Source: Tridacna crocea | Taxonomy: Eukaryota; Mollusca; Bivalvia; Cardiida; Cardiidae | Reading direction: 5' to 3' | Assembly: GCA_943736015.1 (NCBI GenBank) | Contig: OX031065.1 | Span: 53,732,992 to 53,796,991, forward strand | Length of the DNA: 64,000 nt | In this document: positions 21,670-31,800 of the stretch, piece after piece | How positions within the stretch are numbered: the stretch's first letter is position 1 | How the letters are laid out: every line of letters starts with the position of its first letter | Position numbers and translations under genes: made by a program | Notes under the pieces: generated by a model | Database searches by the model: none | Seen by the model: only the letters and a program-made list of their open reading frames with translations | Told to the model about the DNA's origin: nothing

Positions 21670-23490
21670 TTTTGAAAACACATGAGAGGGAGAAAATACA
21701 TGTGATCAGATTGAAAATAGCGAGGAAATTTGAATATGTGAGCTGTCGCCATAAAATACTTTTGAAAATGCATTAATCATCACACATTTGCAAGTAAAGA
21801 GCTGAAGAGAGAAGACGGCAAATTGGACTTCCTTATACAAGATCTTGTTAAACTTGACTTTAAATCCTTATAAATAATCTCATAAAAAAATTATGATCTT
21901 AGTTTAAACATTTAGTTTTAATTTATTCAATATACTAACATCTTTCATTTACAACAACATGTATTGCGAAAAGGATTGAAACGAAAGCATCAAAGCTTAT
22001 ATAGTTCATCTCCCTAAAGAAGTCTGATTTTTTTCCTGATACATGTACTTTCTTTCCGATTACCCCGTATAAATGTATCAATGTATACCATTACGTAACA
22101 CCAATCAAGATACCCGATAGGCGTCTTATCTAACAGTGAGACTCGGTCATCATCGGAGAACTCCGGCACAATGCAAACGATCAGGGAAAAAGAAAGAAAA
22201 TACGATAGTTGCTTTAAAAAGGTGTAAAAAGGGCTAAAAATGTATTTTCTAAATGACTGAAAACTACGCCATATTAAAGAACAATAAATAAGCTTTCTGT
22301 CTTCCCTGAAGATAATTTTGATTTTCCAACAATATTGTGCAGGCTGATTTATGTTTACCGTGTGCTCACAAAACCACTGACTTCTTCTAAAAAATGACGA
22401 AATTATTTTAATAAAGAACTGACCTATTGAACATAAAGGTTAAAAAATATAACTTGTATATGGTTGGTTTGTTTATGATAGATCAGACAATACCTGTGTG
22501 GGCTGATCTACCACCACACTTTCCCCAGCCTAATATACATTTACGTACATGTATTTGTGACGATGCTATGCAAAACAATTACAATAAAATGCCGTCTGTT
22601 GACTATGTAATAGCTCTATGCAACAGGTTGGAAAATTAATGTTTTCAAAAACATTGTAACAAGAGAAGCCTCTTCATAATATCCATAACTTTGTTAGCTA
22701 TAGAAGCTATTCAGAAATATATCAAACCGAAGTATTTTTACTATTGTTCCATTTTTGTTGATAAATCAATAAAAATATCAGAGATTGAATTCAAAATTAT
22801 GATGAAAAAACCAGAGATAAAATTCCAAAGATGCAGTAAACATATGTGCTGTTACATTTCGAGCGTTCGTGTCGCGCTCCTCCCCCGGATTTAGTCTCAT
22901 CATAAGAAACTTGTACTGCGGATATTTTTCTTTTTTTTTTTAACTCTTCAGGGACTGGCAATGTATGACTGTCCCAATATTTAAAGCAGTTGTAGACAAC
23001 ACAATAAATATGGCTCAAATTATTCAATTTGTATCAATTAAGGCATGACAACATTGCTTGAAAAAGAGCAAATGCTGGTCAAAAGCATTTCTATAGCTGA
23101 CCATAATTTTTCAAACGCGTGCTTTGAGGTAGATCAAATTGCAAGACCTGAAAGGAAAACAAATCCTACAAATTTTGGTACCCCAGTAATTTACAACCCC
23201 AGATATCCCGCAGAGTTGTTTTCCAATAAATTGAAACCCTCTACACTCGAAGCGCGAAATTCGGGTTATAAGTGCAAAGGGTTTGCAGAGATCGCCAGTC
23301 AATATATAATTCCGTATGTGATCGATTTCACGGTCAAAAGGGATCAAACTCTCATAATTTAATTGGCTTACATAGCGGTCAAATAACAGTTACCGGGTTT
23401 GATTTGCATGATAAAGTTGGCCATGTTCGAAAACACCCAAACTATGTTTGCCACATATTTGTATAAAGACAGCGAAGGTTCGTTTGTAAG
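21670..23490. other. no gene recognised
   Basis: AT-rich. Contains a 3' SINE scrap (GTGAGCTGTCGCC, 21740), a ~130 bp sequence at 21900-22020 repeated at 25036-25155 (AAGGATTGAAACGAAAGCAT), and a decayed MITE arm near 23045. Two frames near 23045-23466 are short and unconvincing. Confidence 0.5.
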
Positions 23491-23504
23491 CAACAGGCTT
23501 TAAA

Positions 23505-24335
23505 GGTGGCCCTTCAGATTCTGAGACGACAATTTTTACAATTGTACAAAAAATTCATCCTTATACTCCAAAAGCCTTATAATTTTCTATCATAAACCGC
23601 GAAAGTCGAAAACCGTCCGACAACATGAGAAATTAGAGATTCTCTAAGGCCCAGGTCGACACCGACGGGAAACACGATCTATTTTTACAAAAAAAAAACT
23701 CGCTCATTTATATACCGAAAATACACAGACGAAGCTTCAGACATAGCGTCCGAAGAAAGAAGAAATTATACAAAACAATTACATGTTTGTTACGTTATGG
23801 AATATAGGTGTGAATAGTCACATACAGATTACATAACATTCCCACAAAGCTTTTAAATTAGTTCACCTGAGCACAATGCTTTTCAAAAATTGTTCGCGAA
23901 ATTTTGATAGGTCAAGAAACATGGATCTGGTGAATGGGGGCTACTTGCACCATACAGAAATTAAGGAACTCCTAAAAATTCTTCTTTTCTGAAACTGCTG
24001 GTCAGATTTTCAAAGAACTTTTACGGGTGACCTTTTGAAAATTGCTTGGCAAAATAATGATTTTGTTCCCAGTGTTTCAATACCTAAAAAAATGGCTATG
24101 GTCCTAGCAAAAATTCAGGTGAGCGATCCAGGGCCATCTTGGCCCTCTTGTTTTTATTTTTGGCGCGAAATCTAAAAAATAGCTTAAGACGCTACGTAGC
24201 CTTTTAAGGGAATACCGTCAAAAAAGGTTGGGTTTTTTTTGTAATTTCATGAGTCTTAATTATTGATGAGTTGCATTGTTTTCTAATATAAATTTCAGTG
24301 ATATATATTTTTTTAATTTGGTTCGATGTTAAAAA
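23505..24335 (+). repeat. dispersed repeat (family G), copy 1
   Basis: Reverse-complement relative of 45540-46080: GGTGGCCCTTCAGATTCTGA, TTATACTCCAAAAGCCTTAT, ACGCTACGTAGCCTTTTAAG. Interrupted by another repeat at 23862-24151. Confidence 0.7.
23862..24151 (+). mobile_element. nested repeat inside family G
   Basis: Runs from TTAGTTCACCTGAGCACAAT to AGGTGAGCGATCCAGGGCCA, CTTGGCCCTCTTG. The CACCTGAGC / CAGGTGAGC ends are inverted. It is absent from the other family G copy at 45.5-46.1 kb. Confidence 0.65.
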
Positions 24336-24350
24336 TCTAAATACCCACCT

Positions 24351-24581
24351 TTAACCCTTTCCCAAACAATCCCTGGTTTTTTTAAGATGCTGGGAAAGGC
24401 GGCTTTTGAAAACACTGTAGGAAAACAAGAAAATGCTGGTAACCAGCATTTTCCCCTTTTCCCACGGTGTTTTCTACCCCTTTTTAAACAAAAATCATCA
24501 TTGGCATTACATTTGATTTGTGGTATACAAACGCTTACAATTTGGTCTAGTCCAAAATTTTGTTGTTTGGGAAAGAGTTAA
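24351..24581. mobile_element. family A MITE
   Basis: Both TTAA ends intact; CCCTTTCCCAAACAA left end. Confidence 0.85.
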
Positions 24582-24589
24582 AAGAGAAC

Positions 24590-25330
24590 AAGAGAGTCAT
24601 GATGGCGCTCTTTCGCCCCGCGGCCAATTAGCCACGCACATCGTTGGTCAAAGACATTCTGTTAGCAGCTTGATGGAAATGATATTTCATACGGAAAATA
24701 AGTATGACCCTGCCCCCCCCCCCCCCTCCACGAAGAGTTTTCTTCCCCGAAGAGTTTTCTTCCCCCTGTGCCTCATTTTAAATGTTCATCATATCTGAAA
24801 CAGTTACTGAAAACCGAACATTTCATTTTTATACACAATGCAAACGATATTACTTTGCAGTATGCTAATCAAAGGCGAAAACTGGTATATATATCCGGTT
24901 ATAAGTTAATTTCATTTGGTCATTTACCTTGTTATGAACTAAAATTAAACGAAGCACATGTTTTCTGGTAAAAAGTTATGCGAATCAGATGCTTGCAGTT
25001 TCCTTGGCTCACAGACGGCCATTCATCTAGTTGAATATTAATGTTTTAATTTAAACATATTTTATTCAATATATTGACATTTACATTTACAATACAAGAA
25101 ATGATGTGAAAAGGATTGGAACGAAAGCATATTGCTTATATAGTTCCTCTCCCTAAACTGAAACACGTGATATTCCAATAATATCAAATGTCAAAAAAGA
25201 AAAGAATTTATTACAAAAGAACAGATAATAGGATTATAAACAAAAGGGCTTCGTTATCTGAAAAATTAAAAAGAAAAAAGGAAAAGTGATATTAATGTAT
25301 TAGTGTATTAATGTTTTGGTAGGTATATCT
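24590..25330. other. no gene recognised
   Basis: Holds a C-run (about 24713-24727) and the second copy of the 130 bp repeat (25036-25155). Confidence 0.5.
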
Positions 25331-25332
25331 GT

Positions 25333-25627
25333 TTAACGCCTTGGCTGCTGATCCCGACTCCCAGACCTTTTCCTGACATTGTAGATCAAACATCAGACTG
25401 CACAAAACATGCTGTCTGATCTTTGATCTACTCTGTTCAATATGGTATATTCTTTCCGGTGAAATCAATTTTTGAAAACCCAATATAGTTAGTTTACTTC
25501 AAAAACCTCGTAACTACAGCTTGTTTCAAGCTGTAGTTACGAGGTTTTTGAAGTAAACCGACGATGTTTGAGATGTTACCAAAGTGAAAATTTTCTTATC
25601 CTGTAAATTAAGCAGTATAAGAGTTAA
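25333..25627. mobile_element. family B MITE with nested family C palindrome
   Basis: TTAA at both ends (25333-25336, 25624-25627) and the GATCAAACATCAGACTGCAC palindrome. The near-perfect hairpin ACTTCAAAAACCTCGTAACT ... AGTTACGAGGTTTTTGAAGT at 25496-25556 lies in its right half. Confidence 0.75.
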
Positions 25628-25645
25628 CTGGTCTGTTTAAAAAGA

Positions 25646-25652
25646 TATAAAA
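25646..25652 (+). promoter_or_regulatory. possible TATA box of lectin gene
   Basis: TATAAAA lies 105 bp before the signal-peptide ATG and 19 bp after the end of a family B repeat. Its position suits a promoter, but nothing else confirms it. Confidence 0.35.
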
Positions 25653-25756
25653 CTTTGACATACCTTTATGTGAGGTCAAAGAGAGTTCTAATTGCTTATC
25701 AAGATAATACTCGTAATCCATCGTTACAATTATAGGGTCAAAGACCAAAAAGTTCC

Positions 25757-25814
25757 ATGAAAATGTTTAACCTGAGGAAAATCATACTGACTACACTGGC
25801 CATTTACGTTACAG
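25757..25814 (+). CDS. lectin exon 1, signal peptide
   Basis: ATG at 25757 opens a 19-codon segment with a basic start and a hydrophobic core (IILTTLAIYV), ending in phase 1 at donor gtaagc. A second in-frame ATG two codons later is an alternative start. Confidence 0.8.
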
Positions 25815-28800
25815 GTAAGCAACACAGTCATGTGAGTGTGTGATTATTTTTGTTAGTCGCTGCTGCCAACAGTGTTTCGTTCATACTGAATCCTGCGGGG
25901 ATAATGCAAAGATTTTTAAGTGCACATCAAACTCCCTAACCATGGAGGAATCCCCCTAAGCTGTCAAATGCATAAGTGAGCCGTGCTCTTGCTAAATTTG
26001 GCTTAATTCATCATCACAGAGTATCGACCCAGGTCAGCCTGCGCAATCCGCAGAGGCTAGTCTAAGTCCGATCTTTTCGCAATCGGTAAATTGCCTGTAT
26101 GTCCTACAACCAGTCCATCCTGTGAATAAGTCGGTTGCTAAAAATTGGCTATTATAGATCCACAATTGTTCGATGCCACGTTTGGTATAATGAAATGCAT
26201 GAATTCAGTTTAGACGAATTTATTTTTCATCAATTGAGGAACAAGCTCTTACAATTTATACTAATCTCTCTGTGTATACTATTCAAAGTTTGCTAAGCAA
26301 CAAGATTTCCTAGCATCATAGCAGACTCTGCATTCTGTTTTTTTGTGTGATGTTTTAACATTCAAAATCATTTAAAGGTGTAATGAGGTCTCCAGTACAC
26401 ACATTGCCCTGTATGATAGGCAAATTCTTCGTGCAAGTCTTGCAAATGCAGATACCCTCAATTTTTATAGTGTTTTGGTAATCTGCATACATGTACCAAA
26501 TATGTGTATACACCCTTTATTCTTCAGTTTCTTTTGAAAGGTTGGACGTTTCTAACATTAACCCTTTTCCCAAACAATCCCTGGTTTTTACAAACTAGAT
26601 AGTGTTTTCTACCTTAGACAAATTTCAATTTTTGAATTACCTATATTTTGTTGTCTGCAAATGCTTTCAATTTGGACAAGTCTAAAAAAATTTGTCGTTT
26701 GGTAAAGGATAAATTTGGCAAATTCGAATGTCATAAGACATTTATCAGATGGAGGCATATAGAGGGCATTTGGAATGCTGGAACAATGGGCTCTTTATCG
26801 TGAAGTTAGTGGGGCACTTGGTGTGTACTAAACTGCTATCACCAGAGCCTGGATGAGGTATCACCCATCAGGCGACATGGTGTATGCAGGAAAGGGGCTA
26901 ACTCTGCACCTGCTAACGATATTTGGTCATTCATGCTCGTAGAAACCGCTTTGCCACTGCATCTAAAAATGTTCCTACGGTCAGAGTTTTTCTCAAACCG
27001 TACGCACACGATGGTAACTGGCCTCCGATTAAAAAGACAGTGTATTCGTATCCCACATCTCCAAACACTGTCCACAAACGTTTGCTTGGGCGATGGACCT
27101 TGTTAGTTGGAGAAGAATGGACTGGCGATCTGTCCTCGTTATAGATCTGTCCCGATACTACTTGGACTACAGGGATATACGTGGTGGAGTGTGGAGAAGG
27201 CCAGGTTAGAGGTCTCATGTAGCCACATTGATAAACATGACTGGTATAAGACTGGTGTTATGCGGAGAGATGAACCTCTTCTAAAAAATGACCCGGATCA
27301 TTATTCTACGTAGAGAAATGACCCCAGAAGTCATTTCACTACGTAGAGGAATGACCCGGGTCATTACTCTACATAAAGAAATGACCCATAGGTCATTTTG
27401 TAGGGGAGAGTCATTTCTCTGCATTACATCTGCTCTATCATAGTATGGGGGCAGGATAAGCTGCGATGAACATACTGACCTGGTTGTGCCCGATCGAAGT
27501 ATTGACTATGCAGAGGTATCAAGATGTAATTCTCGACACTTAGGAAAGATTATAGTTCATGCTGGTGCTGTTGGCGATGGGTTCATTCTAATAGACGACA
27601 ATGGTCGTCCTTACATAGCCTATGTTGTTCAATAATACTTGCAAAGGAAGGGTATCCAGTGTATGGATTGGCCGTCCCGTTTCCCCTGAAATGTAGAATG
27701 AGTTACAGACCCGCACTTCAGCCACAAAGCATTCAGAAACTTGGTACTTTCCTTTTTGAGGAATGGAATTCTATTCCAAAAATGGTTATCCGAAGCCTAA
27801 TGTGTCACATACTCGTTAATAGGCCCATAACAAGTTTATCTCAAGCTTTTATCGCAATAAAATCTGGGATTTTATTTTTACTCGTTTTGGAAAACTACCA
27901 TTTTAGTGACTTTCCAATTAAAATGAAAATAAAATCTAATCAGTGCATAATGTTTAAAAATCTTTATATTTATACAATAATAGATAAAGCACAATACACG
28001 TGTTAAACCACAAAAAAAAAACGTTCTAAAATTCATTCACAACCTAAGATATGGCCAAAAGTAGTTTTGGTGCTTAGTAAACTTTGAGTATGATATAAAC
28101 TCGACCTTTTTCGTTGGCTGATGATACAACTCGTTGAAATTCGGAACATTTTTTTTATCGTAAAGGCTTTAAAAAGCAAGCAGTTGGTACAGATCCAAGA
28201 TCTGACATATTAGTTGTACGGTCAGGTGGCAGGGGACTTGGAAACTTGTTCACGTCTTTGATTAATCATGTCGTCCCGAGCCGAAGGCGAGGTGGCGACA
28301 TGATTCACCACAGCCGTGAACAAGTTTCCAAGTCCCCTGCCACCTAATCTACAACGAATTTATTTTGCTTAAACTTTTACCATTTCAAAGGGCGTTAAGC
28401 GAAATTTTCCTGTTCTATAATTTCGCGAATCCAATACGCTGACGAAATAGAAATTCCCTTCATTGTGCCCCAATTCAATGAAAACTGACGTCACTGGAAA
28501 CTGACGTCACTAAAACGTTCAGTTTGGCGCATAAATGTGCAGTCTGGTGATCGATCGACGCCGCCATTTTAGATGATGCATTGCACGTGTAGTGATGTTT
28601 ACGGGGCACTCAAAAGGGAAACTGGTTTTACGTGGTTTTTGCCAGGGAACGTGATATTATGTTCCCGGCATGTTAACCAATCAGATCACGTGAAATTTCT
28701 TTGCAGTATAATAATATGTTACGTGCAATCTGGTCTTAATCTATTCCCTCCTCAAGAGCCTCCGTTTACGCCGAAGATGAAACGTCACCATATCGGAGCT

Positions 28801-31800
28801 TATCGGACAACTAAAACTTAAGATCATACAACGCGTCTGTCGAGTCTAAGTTTGATAGATCTAGCGCTCTCTACAAAAGAGAAAAAAAATCTATTGAGTG
28901 GCACTTTGCAGCCTAAGGGTTTATCCTTAATCTCCCACAAAAATGAAATGAAACTTTAAAGTTGATGATAAAAAACACACATGTTGCTATTTCAAATTTA
29001 TTTTGGGGTAAATGTTTTCTTATCAAATAGAGTACATCCAAGATCAGACAGCACGTTCTATAATCTTCAGTTCTTGATCTACACTGTCTACTAAAGGTCG
29101 TTATGTTGTCCCTCGCAGCTAAAAGGGTTAAATTACCTCACGAAAACAAAAACAGTTCTATGAATAGAAGAATTCTTGATATGGGAGTGCAGTCTGTCGA
29201 TAATAAACATCCATTTTGCACATCATTAATTCGTTCACAGATAAATATTAGCCCAGAGTTGAGTTAGTATATTTCAGTGCAATTCTTGACATACTATTTC
29301 ATGTTATGGTGAAAACCCCTCTCGTGTTAAAACAACATTCTGTTGTTGTTGTTTTTCTTTTTACCATTTCCCCGTCCTGTATTCTCTATATGTTCACTTC
29401 TTCGATTTTGTGTATTTGTGATTGTTAAACTAATATTTATAAATGTCTTTTACTGTCAAAAGAGTCTACTGTGCTAAAAATACCTGCAATTTTATTTATC
29501 TTCTTTTTTTTTCATTTTCATCTTGAGAGTGCTTGTGCGAAAATGGGCAAGCTACTAGTATTTTTTGTTTAGATAGTATACTGTAAGTGCCTTCTTTGTA
29601 TAACAGAATCTGATACTAGTAAGCAGAATAAAACAAACCTCGAAAATAGCTAAGGTTTTCATTAAGAGCTGTAATTACTATGCAACTTGTTACGGGAGAC
29701 CACTCCTTCCTGCATGGCATACTCCCGATTTAAATACAATACCTGGCCACTGCGTCAGGGAGATATCTCTTTGGCTCAGTGGTTAGGGTATTGGCTTTGC
29801 GTCCGGGAGTTCGGAGTTCGAATCCCGCTCCGATCCTTATTTCTGCCATGCATTTATTCATTTGTTTCTTTGTTACGGACTTCGTTCGTAAGATGGGGGC
29901 TCGTCCGAGATTGGCCATTGAGCCATTAGTCCCATTTGTTGTCCAAAATCGGACTTCCTGCCTAATAAGGCTTTGAGTCATCAATAAATGATGACTTTAA
30001 GAGGGGGTGTGTTATGGGAGACCACTCCTTCCGGCATGGCATACTCCCGATTTAAATACAATACCTGGCTACTGTGTCAGGGAGATATCTCTTTGGCTCA
30101 GTGGTTAGGGTATTGGCTTTGCGTCCGGGAGTTCGGAGTTCGAATCCCGCTCCGATCCTTATTTCTGCCATGCATTTATTCATTTGTTTCTTTGTTACGG
30201 ACTTCGTTCGTAAGAAACTGTACATGTACGTACGCACGTTGTTACAATAATTCATGTCTGTGTATATTTGCAGACGGGGCGACATGTCCAAACAATTGGT
30301 CAGCGCATGATGACACGTGTTATTTCTTCAGTCGAGATGTCGAAAGCTGGCCTGGTTCCGTGGTAAACTTTTCAAATGACACAATCTTTTTTGCACTTTT
30401 GAATCTTGTGTAGATGGGTCTCTTTTATCAATTTCCTTGATAACGTAGGCCCAGAACGGCTAGATTTGTTCTGGTTTTGTTTTGTTCTGCAAAGCATATC
30501 TTAAGAAAAGTAATCAAACTATTAACACACTAGCAACTAAGTAGCCCTTGAAAAGAGAAAACTTGCTGGATACAAACAAGACTGAAATAAATATCAAATC
30601 TGATTATTAAGCATGTTCCAGTTAGATCTAGTCCAGTCAATTTTTTATTAAGTTCGATCCGCTTTGATCTGATGACTTTACCCAAGGCTCTTATCTATTT
30701 ACTTGTCAGAGTAGAGACACCATAACAAGACTGCTTATCAACAGTACATGTACATGCTATAAAGCTGTCTGACAAAGTTCCAGTCGCTGGTAAATATGCA
30801 GGTCCCAAACGTAGAAACAAAGTTTCTGGGTTTGCAGAAAAGATTTTTTTTGTATTTTTCATGCCATTTTTGTAGCATTTGTCGAAGACAAAACCACTAT
30901 GAGTTCAATAATGAATGTTTAATAGTGAGTTTTGAGGAATATGTATCGTTTTTTTTTTTTTTTTGCAAACTGGAATTAAATGAACCCAATTAAATTTAAT
31001 TTTTCTCAGGCAAATAAGTTTTTCGATAGCACTCAGATACATGTATATAATTGGAAATGGCGCATTGAAATAAAATGCATTAGGTCATCGATTGTGGAAA
31101 TACTTCTTTTTGATTGAAATAAATTACCCCCTCATGACCTTCTTTTGGCGCAATGAAATATACACATTTTTTTTGTCTTTGTCTACAGACCACTTTAGTT
31201 CTTGTGGCTTGTTCGTTCCAAAACTAATTCGTCCTTGGGCTTGTTCGTTCCATGATGGCAACCTACTCCATTTGATTGTGCATGAATATTTACAGGTCGA
31301 AAAATTTATTGTTATAGTAGATCTCTGAAAACCAAAGTTTTCAGTAAAAAACTTAATTCGATATATTTACATCATTTTTCTCCCTACCAATCATGCATCC
31401 TACAACGGACGTTTTCTCTGATTCTTACAGAATGATCAAAAGTAGACTACCAATACACAAATGATGCAAAGTATGACATCAGTACTTTCACTCTAAATAA
31501 AAAGATGTATGAATTTGCCAATTTTTAAATTAAAAATTGAATTATATTTTTTTTCTCCAAATGATTATTTTCACACAATGTCTTCTGTGATAAATGCCAC
31601 TTCAGCGTTTTCAAAGCTTTGATTTTTGTTTGTTTTAGGTACTGCTATACGTATGTGAATGATATCCATAGCTTTATAGTTGGCTACAAAAATTAAAGCA
31701 TAACTGATTTGTGGCTGTGAAATAAGTAAAAGCCATCAAGAATAGAGCTAAATACCATTCTCTGATTCCCATTGATATTGATAATGGTCCGGTGGCCCTC

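Larger units (their letters stand above)
29688..30215 (+). mobile_element. TRIM-type miniature LTR retrotransposon with tRNA-like LTRs
   Basis: Two direct repeats of 206 bp (29688-29893, 30010-30215) differ at only four positions by eye. Directly after the first is TGGGGGCTCGTCCGAGAT (29894-29911), which matches 17 of 18 bases of the tRNA-Pro primer site used by many retroelements. Before the second is a purine-rich tract (AAGAGGGGGTG, ending 30009). AACT flanks both outer ends (29684-29687, 30216-30219). The 116 bp interior has no coding capacity. LTR ends are TGTTACG and CGTAAGA, a near-inverted repeat lacking the usual CA end. The interior ends with a 7-bp hairpin (AGTCATC/GATGACT) next to the purine tract. 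Because it needs enzymes in trans, it is non-autonomous. It lies in lectin intron 1. Confidence 0.88.

Noticed and set aside
29765-29840. Genuine tRNA genes in the two repeats at 29.77 and 30.09 kb
   Set aside because: A and B boxes are good, but the T stem and acceptor stem do not pair and there is no plausible anticodon arm.
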